The position numbers were made by a program, and so were the translations under genes. Positions 37,236 through 46,078 of a stretch of 64,000 nt of DNA are shown piece after piece. Within the stretch, counting starts at the first letter, position 1. Each line of letters begins with the position of its first letter. This stretch comes from Phocaeicola faecicola (lineage in GTDB: Bacteria > Bacteroidota > Bacteroidia > Bacteroidales > Bacteroidaceae), in the NCBI RefSeq assembly GCF_013618865.1, contig NZ_JABSOE010000013.1:1-64000 (forward strand). Direction: 5' to 3'. A model generated the notes under the pieces. That model did no database searches. It saw nothing but the letters and a program-made list of their open reading frames with translations, and was not told where the DNA came from.

Positions 37236-37290
37236 AGCGAGGTTATCTTTCGGGCATCCCGAAAAACCTCGCTCCACTCCCGAAGAGTGG
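37236..37290. other. Candidate origin of transfer (oriT) of element B
   Basis: AGCGAGGTT (37236-37244) and AACCTCGCT (37265-37273) enclose TTTCGGG and CCCGAAA. A third hairpin, CCACTC/GAGTGG, follows at 37274-37290. The same nested arrangement, with several identical blocks, lies ahead of the MobC-like gene of element A. It lies about 70 bases upstream of the MobC-like gene of element B. Confidence 0.7.
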
Positions 37291-37357
37291 AGGCAATCCG
37301 CTCCCGGTGGTCACAGATTGTGAGAAAAAGAATAATCAGAAATCAAACGAAGAAAAT

Positions 37358-37732
37358 ATGAATGACAGAAAGAAAAACAGACCGAGGGGACGCCCCAAAG
37401 TAAGCGGAGTGTGCAAACTCAGCAAAGCCGTTACAGTGAAATTCTCCAAGATAGACTATGAACGGTTATGCCGACGTAGCAGACAGGCTAACCTTACATT
37501 GGCCGAATTCCTTCGCGTATCAGCCTTTGAGACGACGATAACGGCCAGGCACTCGGCCGAGGAAACTGCCGTCATACGCAGTCTTACGGGGATGGCAAAC
37601 AACCTGAACCAACTGACCCGTCTGTCCCATCAGACTGGATTCCACCGTACCCAAAAGACGGCGACGGAACTCCTGCAGAAACTCAAAGAGATTATAGTCC
37701 AGTATAGGCACGGAGAAAGGAGGCCGTCATGA
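37358..37732 (+). CDS. MobC-like relaxosome accessory protein
   Basis: The protein is about 124 residues from the ATG at 37358, the start that gives the usual basic N terminus (NRPRGRPKVSG). It has a ribbon-helix-helix-like centre and the signature MANNLNQLTRLSH at about 82-94. It should bind oriT and assist the relaxase. It overlaps the relaxase gene by 4 bases. Confidence 0.85.
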   Translation: MNDRKKNRPRGRPKVSGVCKLSKAVTVKFSKIDYERLCRRSRQANLTLAEFLRVSAFETTITARHSAEETAVIRSLTGMANNLNQLTRLSHQTGFHRTQKTATELLQKLKEIIVQYRHGERRPS

Positions 37733-38655
37733 TTGGCAAGATCAAGAAAGGGAAATCCTTCGGCGGCTGTATCCGTTACGTGATGGGCAAGGACAACGCG
37801 GAAATCATCGACTCCGACGGTGTACTGCTGGGAAATATCCGGGAAATAACGGACAGTTTCAACTACCAGCGGGAGCTTAATCCGAAGATAAAACAGCCTG
37901 TCGGGCACATCGCATTGAGCTTCAAACCGGAAGACAAGGCATTGCTGACAGATGAATTTATGGCTAAAATAGCCCGGGAATATATGGAACTGATGGGGAT
38001 AAAAAACACTCAGTTTATTCTTGTAAGACACCATAACACGGACAATCCGCACTGCCACCTGGTCTATAACCGCATCGGATATGACGGCAAGATAATCTCT
38101 TCCCAAAGCGATTACAAGCGTAATGAAATCGCCACAAAATTGCTTAAGGATAAGTACGGGCTGACATACGCCGAGGGAAAGGGCAAGACTAATGTGGAGA
38201 AACTCCATGCTTCGGAACGTGTGAAATACGAAATCTTCAATGCCGTCAAGGCAGCTTTGAAGCATTCCAAAACATGGAAAGAGTTCAACGATTACCTGCT
38301 TCACCGGGGCATCTGGCTGGAATTTGTAAAACGTACCAGGGAGATAAAAAGGCCGGAGGACATACAGGGAATCCGGTTCACCAAGGACGGGCAGACCTTC
38401 AAGGCTTCACAAATCAGCCGGGAGTTCAGCTTTGCCAGACTAAATGCCCAATTGGGCTGGAAGACTTCGGAATCCCAACAGGAATCCGAACGTAAGGTGC
38501 AGCAAAAGATACCGGACGGAGGCCATCTTCTCGAAAGTACGGGACCTGGACTGTTCAGCCCGACAAACGGCACCGCTCCCGAAGAGCCGTTATCTCAGGA
38601 AGAACTCTTGCGCAGACGCAGGAAAAAGAAAAGAAGGAAAGGATTCGGGCTGTAG
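37729..38655 (+). CDS. Relaxase / mobilization nuclease (MobB-like)
   Basis: This 308-residue relaxase starts MIGKIKKGKSFGGCIRYVMG. Its metal-binding motif is RHHNTDNPHCHLVYNRIG at about 102-119. The lysine/arginine-rich tail (RRRRKKKRRKG) matches the relative in element A. It nicks oriT and is piloted with the transferred strand through a helper conjugation system, since no type IV secretion genes lie in element B. Confidence 0.88.
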   Translation: MIGKIKKGKSFGGCIRYVMGKDNAEIIDSDGVLLGNIREITDSFNYQRELNPKIKQPVGHIALSFKPEDKALLTDEFMAKIAREYMELMGIKNTQFILVRHHNTDNPHCHLVYNRIGYDGKIISSQSDYKRNEIATKLLKDKYGLTYAEGKGKTNVEKLHASERVKYEIFNAVKAALKHSKTWKEFNDYLLHRGIWLEFVKRTREIKRPEDIQGIRFTKDGQTFKASQISREFSFARLNAQLGWKTSESQQESERKVQQKIPDGGHLLESTGPGLFSPTNGTAPEEPLSQEELLRRRRKKKRRKGFGL

Positions 38656-38704
38656 CCTGTCCTTTCCCATTCAAATTATTCATGAACATTAAAATTGCAG
38701 GAAT

Positions 38705-39478
38705 ATGAAATTGGAAGAATATATCGAGAGCATCTTCGGATGCCTGGAAAGAATCGAGAACAAAATCAACGGGTTGTCCGTCCCCTTGCCGGAAGGTAAT
38801 AGCCCGACAGTTAACAATGAAAAGGAAAAGGATGAGTCCGTGCTGAATGAAGTCCTGAAAGGTCATGAGACATTTCGCAAATTGTTGACCCGCGTATGCG
38901 AAGGTCTTGTCGCCATCAAGAACGATATGGTTTCCATGGACAGGAAGAACTCGTCACAGGAAAGACTTGGACAGGTCTTGTCGGAAATACGGAATGAACA
39001 GCGTAAGAATCAGGAGAAAGTGGAAACCCTGTTTTGTGAGACCAATGATACAATCAGAAAGAATGCCGTCAAGACAAGCAACATCAACCATCATTTCAGC
39101 CTGAGTATAGAATCCCCGTACACTCTCTGGAGTTTTTTCGTGATGTTCGTGACAATCGTGATTCTGTCCGTGGCTCTCTATTTTTCGGCGAGGACAGATA
39201 ACGTGCAGGCCGATAATGATCTGAAATATCGTTATGTCAAGATGAAAGGAGAGGCTACCCCAGAACAACTTGTGGAACTTGAGAACCTCTTTGGACCAAA
39301 CCGGAATAACGAACGGATAAAACAGATGCGTGAGGACGTGGAGGCCTACGAGGAAGCGGTACAGAGACAAGCTACTCTGACTGAGCAGGCACGACTGAAA
39401 GAACAGGCCGCGAGAGAATTTGACAGCAAGGCGAAATCCATCAAGGACAAGTCAATTACGGACGAACCTAAAAAGTAA
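38705..39478 (+). CDS. Mobilization-associated single-span membrane protein
   Basis: This 257-residue protein has an N-terminal helical region, one membrane segment at about 142-162 (LWSFFVMFVTIVILSVALYF) and a charged coiled-coil C terminus. It sits between relaxase and recombinase, as does the shorter protein in element A, and has the same layout. Role inferred as accessory to mobilization. Confidence 0.6.
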   Translation: MKLEEYIESIFGCLERIENKINGLSVPLPEGNSPTVNNEKEKDESVLNEVLKGHETFRKLLTRVCEGLVAIKNDMVSMDRKNSSQERLGQVLSEIRNEQRKNQEKVETLFCETNDTIRKNAVKTSNINHHFSLSIESPYTLWSFFVMFVTIVILSVALYFSARTDNVQADNDLKYRYVKMKGEATPEQLVELENLFGPNRNNERIKQMREDVEAYEEAVQRQATLTEQARLKEQAAREFDSKAKSIKDKSITDEPKK

Positions 39479-39482
39479 GCCT

Positions 39483-40685
39483 ATGGCCAGTGTCAAAGTG
39501 AAATTCAGACCTTCCACCATAGAGGGAAAGGAAGGTACCATCTATTATCAAATAATCCACAACCGTGTAATCCGTCAGTTAAAGACGGATTACCGGATAT
39601 TTACGGATGAGTGGAACGAAGCTGGAAACTGTATCATTGTCGGTAGTTCGGAGAGAAGCAATCTGCTCCTTTCCTTGCAGGAACGCATGGAGTGGGACCT
39701 GAAACGGCTGGACATGATTGTCCACCAATTGGAAAATCGGAAAGGGACATATACAGCAGATGATATTGTCACTTCTTTTCAAAGCAATACAGAGGGACAG
39801 TCGCTTTTCAACTTCATGCAAGGCATCATAGCCCGTCTTAAACAGATGGGCAAGATACGCACAGCTGAAAATTATTCCTGCACCCTGAAAAGTTTCATGC
39901 AGTTCAGAGGGGACAGGGATGTCCTGCTGTCCGAAATTGATTCGGATTTGATGCAGCTTTATGAAGCCTACCTTCATGGAAAAGGTGCCGTACGTAATAC
40001 CAGTTCATTCTACATGCGTATCCTTCGGGCGGTATATAACCGTGCTCTGGAAAAGGAACTGATGGAACAGCGCAATCCTTTCAGGCATGTCTATACGGGA
40101 GTGGACAAGACAGTTAAGCGTGCCGTTCCCTTATCCGCCATCAAGCGTATGAAGAATCTGGATCTGGCCTTACAGCCTAATCTGGAATTTGCAAGGGACA
40201 TGTTCCTGTTCAGTTTCTATACCCGTGGCATGTCGTTCATAGATATGGCTCACCTGAAAAAGAAAGATCTTCAGAACGGCTTCTTATCGTATCGCAGACG
40301 AAAGACCGGGCAGCAGCTGGTTATCAGGTGGGAAAAATGTATGCAGGAGATTGTCGGCAAATACCCGGAAGACAGTCTCAGTCCTTATCTTTTGCCGGTA
40401 TTGAAATATCCTTTTAAGGATACGCACAAACATTACAGGAATGTAATGTCCGGAATAAACCGGAACCTGAAAGAAATAGCCAGACTGGCCGATATCTCCG
40501 TTTCTCTTAGCATGTACTGTGCCCGTCATTCATGGGCAAGCGCAGCCAAAGGCAAGAACATTCCGATTTCAGTTATCAGTGAAGGAATGGGACATGATTC
40601 CGAGGCAACCACACAAATTTATCTGGCCTCATTGGATAATTCCGTAGTGGACAAGGCCAACGCACAGATATTAAGGGATTTGTAG
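39483..40685 (+). CDS. Tyrosine recombinase, probable invertase for the adjacent promoter
   Basis: 400 residues from the ATG at 39483 (MASVKVKFRPS), 4 bases after the preceding stop. It is nearly identical to the recombinase of element A, with about 15-20 scattered differences. It has box II CARHSWAS and the nucleophile region TTQIYLASLD. It ends 33 bases from a pair of inverted repeats that bound a promoter-bearing segment in front of the RM operon. I infer that it inverts this segment. Confidence 0.85.
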   Translation: MASVKVKFRPSTIEGKEGTIYYQIIHNRVIRQLKTDYRIFTDEWNEAGNCIIVGSSERSNLLLSLQERMEWDLKRLDMIVHQLENRKGTYTADDIVTSFQSNTEGQSLFNFMQGIIARLKQMGKIRTAENYSCTLKSFMQFRGDRDVLLSEIDSDLMQLYEAYLHGKGAVRNTSSFYMRILRAVYNRALEKELMEQRNPFRHVYTGVDKTVKRAVPLSAIKRMKNLDLALQPNLEFARDMFLFSFYTRGMSFIDMAHLKKKDLQNGFLSYRRRKTGQQLVIRWEKCMQEIVGKYPEDSLSPYLLPVLKYPFKDTHKHYRNVMSGINRNLKEIARLADISVSLSMYCARHSWASAAKGKNIPISVISEGMGHDSEATTQIYLASLDNSVVDKANAQILRDL

Positions 40686-40718
40686 GAATGTATGGAGTGT
40701 TTAGTAAAACTACTCCAT

Positions 40719-40905
40719 TCTATGTAAGAGAGACATAATTTGTTGCGAAATTACACAAAATATAGCAACTATTATTATTTAAGAGCCAATAAAAGCACAT
40801 GACAATGTTCAAAAACATAAAATTGTTTATCAGATTCGAGTTTTGATACTTAAATAACAGTTGATAACCAGGATATTCCATCTGTCATACTACCTCTTAC
40901 ATAGA
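40719..40905. promoter_or_regulatory. Invertible promoter segment controlling RM system B (currently OFF)
   Basis: TCTATGTAAGAG at 40719-40730 and its perfect complement CTCTTACATAGA at 40894-40905 bound 163 bases. Inside, on the minus strand, ATTGG (40786-40790) is followed 21 bases later by TATATTTTG (40756-40764), close to the -7 consensus. It points left, away from the RM genes. After inversion it would lie at about 40860-40868, some 58 bases ahead of the first RM gene. The repeats share about 10 of 15 positions with those of the element A segment, as expected for sites of closely related recombinases. Confidence 0.75.
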
Positions 40906-40925
40906 GAGACTCAGCAAGATGGAAT

Positions 40926-41573
40926 ATGAGTCAGATAAAGTCTAAAGAAAGAGTTGCACAACGAGGTGAAGTATTCACAGCAGAGCGTGAGGTAAACGCA
41001 ATGTTGGACCTTGTAAAAAATGAGTGTTTGAGACCGGATTCCCGATTTCTGGAACCAGCTTGTGGTGACGGGAATTTCCTTTCTGCCATACTCAGACGTA
41101 AACTCGCAGAATTAAGAAGAAAATATAAGAAGAGCCCCCGTGATTATGAGAGACAAGCAATAGTGGCAATAGGAAGTCTATATGGAATAGACATAATGGA
41201 CGACAATGTTTTAGCATGTCGTAAACGTCTTTTTTCCATATGGGATGAAGAATATACTGCCCTTTGCAAAACAGAATCTTCGGATGACACTCGTCAGGCT
41301 GCAAAATTTATTATCAGTCGTAATATCATTAACGGCAATGCTCTGACTTTAATGTGTGTTGATAATGAAGGCAATGACACATCTGTTCCTATAGTGTTCT
41401 CTGAATGGACCCTTATAGGTAATACCCAAATGCAGCGTTCCGATTACACAATGTCAAGTCTTCTTGGTAAAGAAAGTAATCTTTTCCCTTTAACTGATGT
41501 ACAGCAGGAAGGCGGAATATTCTTAAGGAGATATATTACTCACTATAAAAAGGTTCAGGATTATGGAGAATAG
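40926..41573 (+). CDS. SAM-dependent methylase-like subunit of RM system B
   Basis: This 215-residue protein has EVFTAEREVNAMLDLV (about 15-30) and the SAM-binding motif FLEPACGDGNFL at about 41-52, but no NPPY motif. In its place the sequence reads GNTQMQRSDY. It may be a half-methylase that works with the next gene product, which has both motifs. It is the first gene of the RM operon behind the invertible promoter and overlaps the next gene by 11 bases. Confidence 0.75.
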   Translation: MSQIKSKERVAQRGEVFTAEREVNAMLDLVKNECLRPDSRFLEPACGDGNFLSAILRRKLAELRRKYKKSPRDYERQAIVAIGSLYGIDIMDDNVLACRKRLFSIWDEEYTALCKTESSDDTRQAAKFIISRNIINGNALTLMCVDNEGNDTSVPIVFSEWTLIGNTQMQRSDYTMSSLLGKESNLFPLTDVQQEGGIFLRRYITHYKKVQDYGE

Positions 41574-43095
41574 CTTGTTTCAAAATGCCTATAATCCGGA
41601 CGTACTATCGTGTATAGCAAATCTTAGCAGTGATGAGGTATTCACTCCTCCGGAATTGGCTAACAAGATTATTGATATGCTGCCACAAGAGTTGTTTGAA
41701 AATCCCGATACGACATTCTTGGATCCTTGCTGCAAAAGCGGTGTTTTTCTACGGGAAATCGCAAAGAGACTGATAAAAGGGCTTGAACAGCAAATTCCTG
41801 ACCTTGAAAAGCGTATAGAACATATATTTTCAAAGCAACTCTTTGGCATTGCTATTACAGAACTCACAAGTTTACTTTCCCGTCGAAGTGTTTATTGTAG
41901 TAAATATCCGAGTGGGGAGTTTTCGGTATATCAGTTCCCTGAAGAAAAATCTCAAGGAAATATAATCTTCCAACGTATTAAACATACTTGGAAAGATGGT
42001 AAATGTACCTATTGCGGGGCTTCGCAAAATGAATATGATCGTGGGACTGAACTTGAAAACCATGCTTACCAATTTATCCACAACTTAGATGTAAATAAAG
42101 TATTCAATATGAAATTTGACGTGATTATAGGCAATCCCCCTTATCAAATGAGTGATGGAGGCGGGACAGGTTCAAGTGCTATGCCAATATATCATAAGTT
42201 TATAATTAATGCAAAAAAACTAAAGCCTCATTATCTAACAATGATTATACCTTCCAGATGGTTTACAGGGGGAAAAGGTTTGGATGAATTTAGAGATGAA
42301 ATGCTTCATGATGAGCATATCAGAGAAATACATGATTTTGGAAATGCAAATGATTGTTTTCCTGGCGTTGCCATTGAAGGAGGCGTGTGTTACTTCTTAT
42401 GGGACCGAGATCAAAAAGGATTATGTAAGGTTTATTCCCATTCACAAAACCAAATTACAGCCATATCAGAACGCCCTCTTCTGGAAAAAGGTGCAGATGT
42501 ATTTATCAGGTACAATGAAGTAATCTCAATTATTCGAAAAGTTGCATCTTTCAATGAAGAAAGTTTTTCTCAACTTGTTAGTCCAAGAAATCCGTATTAT
42601 TTCCGATCTCCATTTGTCGAAAGTAAAAAAGCTATCAACACATGCAAAGTTTTTGGAGTGGAAGGTGGAAAAAGACAATATAAGAATATTGATAAATCAT
42701 TTATTGGAAGAAACAAAGATGAACTGGATAAGTATAAAATATTTATCTCTAAAGCAGACGGAGCAGCAGGACAAATAGGTTATCCCGTTCCAGCCAGAAT
42801 ATTAGGGAAGTCTGAAATCGCAGGTAAAAATACTGCTTGTACAGAAACATTCTTAAGAATTGGTCCATTTGGCAGTGAACAAGAGTGTAAGAATGTGAAG
42901 TCATATATAGAGACAAAATTTTTCAGATGCCTTGTAGGTGCTAGAAAAAATAAAAATATGACTCAAAGTACGTACTCTTTTGTCCCTATTCAAGATTTCT
43001 CAAAATCTTGGACTGATAAGGAACTTTACGAGAAATACAATCTAACACAAAATGAAATTGATTTTATTGAATCAATGATTACATCAATGGAGTAA
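41563..43095 (+). CDS. Eco57I-type adenine methylase
   Basis: This 510-residue protein has the SAM motif FLDPCCKSGVFL at about 53-64, a CTYCG zinc-like pair at about 148 and the catalytic NPPY at about 191-194. A C-terminal target-recognition region follows. This is the modification part of the RM system. In element A the equivalent domain is fused to the C terminus of the helicase. The helicase gene follows after 3 bases. Confidence 0.87.
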   Translation: MENSLFQNAYNPDVLSCIANLSSDEVFTPPELANKIIDMLPQELFENPDTTFLDPCCKSGVFLREIAKRLIKGLEQQIPDLEKRIEHIFSKQLFGIAITELTSLLSRRSVYCSKYPSGEFSVYQFPEEKSQGNIIFQRIKHTWKDGKCTYCGASQNEYDRGTELENHAYQFIHNLDVNKVFNMKFDVIIGNPPYQMSDGGGTGSSAMPIYHKFIINAKKLKPHYLTMIIPSRWFTGGKGLDEFRDEMLHDEHIREIHDFGNANDCFPGVAIEGGVCYFLWDRDQKGLCKVYSHSQNQITAISERPLLEKGADVFIRYNEVISIIRKVASFNEESFSQLVSPRNPYYFRSPFVESKKAINTCKVFGVEGGKRQYKNIDKSFIGRNKDELDKYKIFISKADGAAGQIGYPVPARILGKSEIAGKNTACTETFLRIGPFGSEQECKNVKSYIETKFFRCLVGARKNKNMTQSTYSFVPIQDFSKSWTDKELYEKYNLTQNEIDFIESMITSME

Positions 43096-43098
43096 TTT

Positions 43099-46011
43099 AT
43101 GGAACATAACTTCTTTCCCCAACGACCTGCTGTTACTCCTACAATATACGCCTACAGATTGCCTGGAGTAGATTCACACAAAGGATTTTTGAAAATCGGT
43201 TATACAGAACGTACTGCCAAAGAACGTATAGAGGAACAACTTCACACAAGCAAAATCAAGTATGAGATTGTATTAGTGAAGTCAGCAATGGCTAATGACG
43301 GATCTTGTTTTACAGATAAGGACATACACAAGATTCTTGAAAGCAAAGGATGTCATCGACTGAATCCTCTTGACAAAACCGATGAGTGGTTCAAGTGTTC
43401 AGTATCTGATGTTGAAGCGGCTATATTATCCCTTCGTACAGGTTCAGACAATGTTGAGAACAGAACACAGAACTTCACGATGCGTCCTGAACAGTTTCGT
43501 GCCGTAGAACAGACTAAAAAATATTTTGATCAGGCACTCAAAGAAGAGCCTGGTCACACACCAAAGTTCTTGTGGAATGCAAAAATGCGTTTCGGGAAAA
43601 CATTTGCTAGTTATCAGTTGGCAAAGAAAATGGGTTTGTCGCGGATTTTAATCCTTACATTCAAACCTGCTGTAGAATCAGCCTGGAGAGAAGATCTTAT
43701 ATCCCATATCGATTTTGAAGGGTGGCAGTACATATCCAATAAAGATGCACGCAACAATAATCTGAATATTGACCAGGAGTTTAATCGTGTGGACAAATCA
43801 AGACCAATTGTCGTTTTTGGTTCGTTTCAGGATTTGCTTGGCACAAACGAAAGTGGAGGAATAAAGACAAAAAATGAGTTTATCCATTCGACAAATTGGG
43901 ATTTGGTAATATTTGACGAATATCACTTCGGAGCTTGGAAAGAGAGAGCAAAGGAATTGTTTGAAAAGGAGGATGAAGAAAATGAGGTAGATTTTGATGT
44001 GGAAAAATATCAGAAAGATGAAGCAAGCAATGCCATCAATGAAACATGGCTTCCTATTTCAACACGATATTATCTGTTTCTCTCAGGAACACCATTCAGA
44101 GCCATCAATACCGGGGAATTTATAGAGGAGCAGATCTTTAACTGGACTTATTCTGATGAGCAGCGAGCTAAAACGGAATGGAAAGGTAACGACAATCCGT
44201 ATATAGCCCTGCCACGAATGGTAATGCTTACTTACCGTATGCCTGATGAAATACAGGAAGTAGCAAAGCAGGGTGAGTTTGATGAGTTTGACCTGAATGT
44301 GTTTTTTGCAGCAGAAGGCAAAGGTACAAATGCTAGATTCAAATATGAGAACGAGGTACAGAAATGGCTGAATCTTATTCGTGGTTCATACCTCCCGGCT
44401 AGTATAGATGATATGAAGTTAGGACATGATAAACGTCCTCCAATGCCATTCAGTGATACTCGATTACTCAATGTGCTTTCTCATACACTTTGGTTTTTAC
44501 CTAATGTTGCATCTTGTTTTGCTATGGCCAATTTGCTTGCTCAACGGCAAAATAAATTTTACCATGATTACAAAGTAACAGTATGTGCTGGAACTGCAGC
44601 CGGAATCGGTCTGGATGCTTTGTATCCGGTTCAGGCAAATATGGGAAATCCTCTTACAACAAAGACAATAACACTGACTTGTGGTAAACTGACAACAGGT
44701 GTTACCGTGAAGCCTTGGACTGGGATATTCATGCTCCGTAATTTGAAAAGTCCGGAAACATATTTTCAGGCCGCATTTAGAGTTCAAAGTCCATGGGAGG
44801 TAAAGGATGAGGATGGAAATCGTATCATAATGAAAAATGAATGCTATGTCTTTGACTTTGCCCTTGACAGAGCCTTACGGCAAATATCCGATTACAGTTG
44901 CAGACTGGATATCAATGAATCCAACCCAGAGGCGAAAGTCGGTGAGTTCATAAAATTTCTTCCTGTGCTGGCTTATGATGGCAGTAGCATGAAAGAAGTT
45001 GATGCACAAGACATCTTGGATATCGCTTTGGCAGGAACTTCGGCTACGTTATTGGCAAAACGGTGGGAATCAGCCCTGCTTGTAAATGTAGACAATGATA
45101 CACTGAAACGTTTGCTTGCGAGTCCTGAAGCCATGAGGGCCTTGATGAATATAGAAGGGTTCCGTAACCTGAACAATGACCTTATTACCATCATCAATAA
45201 ATCCGAGGCTGTCAAAAAAGCGAAGAAAGAAAATCCCAATCCAACCCCAAAGGAGAAAAAGGAAATCTCTGACGAGGAAAAGGAAATGAAGAGTAAGCGC
45301 AAACAAATTCAAGAGAAACTGATAAAATTTGCTACTCGTATTCCCGTATTTATGTATTTGACTGACTACCGTGAAAGATGTCTGAAAGATGTCATTACAC
45401 AGTTGGAGCCAGGACTGTTCAAGAAAGTTACAGGTTTAAGTGTTGAGGACTTTAATATGCTCTGTTCACTTGGTGTGTTTAATGCACCGTTAATGAACGA
45501 CGCTATCTTCAAATTCAAACGCTATGAAGATGCGAGTCTGACATATACTGGTATCAATAAGCATATAGCAGAAGAAGTGGGTGGCTGGGATACTACCATC
45601 CGCAAGGAACAGTATGAAAAACTCTTCTACAATCAACAATCCTCAATGACAAAGGTAGATTCTGATTACTATGCAAAAGGTAATAATACAGTCAATAAAA
45701 AACAAACTGAACAAGGAACAACAAAGGCCTCGCAACCTCATTCTGTACCAATTGTACAATCTCGCTCTATAAATGAGTTTACTACTGCGAAGTCACCATC
45801 TGTGCAATCAACGAAAGAGGATAGTGATATCAAAAAACAACTTGAGAAATTAATGATTGACAGTACCGTAGTTCACAAGAAGTTTGGTAAAGGAATAGTC
45901 GCAAAAATCAATAAGAATGAAAAGTTTATCTATGTCAGATTTACATTAGGAGAAAAGAAGTTTATCTTTCCTGATGCTTTTTTGATGGGATTTTTGGAAA
46001 TATATAAATAA
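43099..46011 (+). CDS. GIY-YIG-like domain and helicase protein of RM system B
   Basis: This 970-residue protein has an N-terminal GIY-YIG-like domain (TIYAYRLPG and FLKIGYTERT, about 15-40), a Walker A WNAKMRFGKT at about 159-168, DEYH at 273-276 and LSGTPF. A lysine-rich hinge follows near 715-740. The last 50 residues (VVHKKFGKGIVAKI) resemble the small barrel found at the end of some UvrD-type helicases. The GIY-YIG part is the likely nuclease and the helicase the likely translocase. A terminator follows at once. Confidence 0.82.
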   Translation: MEHNFFPQRPAVTPTIYAYRLPGVDSHKGFLKIGYTERTAKERIEEQLHTSKIKYEIVLVKSAMANDGSCFTDKDIHKILESKGCHRLNPLDKTDEWFKCSVSDVEAAILSLRTGSDNVENRTQNFTMRPEQFRAVEQTKKYFDQALKEEPGHTPKFLWNAKMRFGKTFASYQLAKKMGLSRILILTFKPAVESAWREDLISHIDFEGWQYISNKDARNNNLNIDQEFNRVDKSRPIVVFGSFQDLLGTNESGGIKTKNEFIHSTNWDLVIFDEYHFGAWKERAKELFEKEDEENEVDFDVEKYQKDEASNAINETWLPISTRYYLFLSGTPFRAINTGEFIEEQIFNWTYSDEQRAKTEWKGNDNPYIALPRMVMLTYRMPDEIQEVAKQGEFDEFDLNVFFAAEGKGTNARFKYENEVQKWLNLIRGSYLPASIDDMKLGHDKRPPMPFSDTRLLNVLSHTLWFLPNVASCFAMANLLAQRQNKFYHDYKVTVCAGTAAGIGLDALYPVQANMGNPLTTKTITLTCGKLTTGVTVKPWTGIFMLRNLKSPETYFQAAFRVQSPWEVKDEDGNRIIMKNECYVFDFALDRALRQISDYSCRLDINESNPEAKVGEFIKFLPVLAYDGSSMKEVDAQDILDIALAGTSATLLAKRWESALLVNVDNDTLKRLLASPEAMRALMNIEGFRNLNNDLITIINKSEAVKKAKKENPNPTPKEKKEISDEEKEMKSKRKQIQEKLIKFATRIPVFMYLTDYRERCLKDVITQLEPGLFKKVTGLSVEDFNMLCSLGVFNAPLMNDAIFKFKRYEDASLTYTGINKHIAEEVGGWDTTIRKEQYEKLFYNQQSSMTKVDSDYYAKGNNTVNKKQTEQGTTKASQPHSVPIVQSRSINEFTTAKSPSVQSTKEDSDIKKQLEKLMIDSTVVHKKFGKGIVAKINKNEKFIYVRFTLGEKKFIFPDAFLMGFLEIYK

Positions 46012-46015
46012 AATT

Positions 46016-46050
46016 ATGGGGCTGACCAAATAGAATTAGTTAAGCCCCAT
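46016..46050. terminator. Terminator between the RM operon and the broken ATPase gene
   Basis: ATGGGGCT (46016-46023) and AGCCCCAT (46043-46050) form a stem followed by TTTTCTTG on the plus strand. It starts 4 bases after the helicase stop codon and may also serve the leftward ATPase gene. Confidence 0.7.
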
Positions 46051-46078
46051 TTTCTTGTTCTTTGATGTATATTATAGA

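Noticed and set aside
40692-40718. Hairpin ATGGAGT/ACTCCAT after the element B recombinase as a terminator
   Set aside because: The stem is only 7 bp and no T run follows. It may be part of the recombination site instead.
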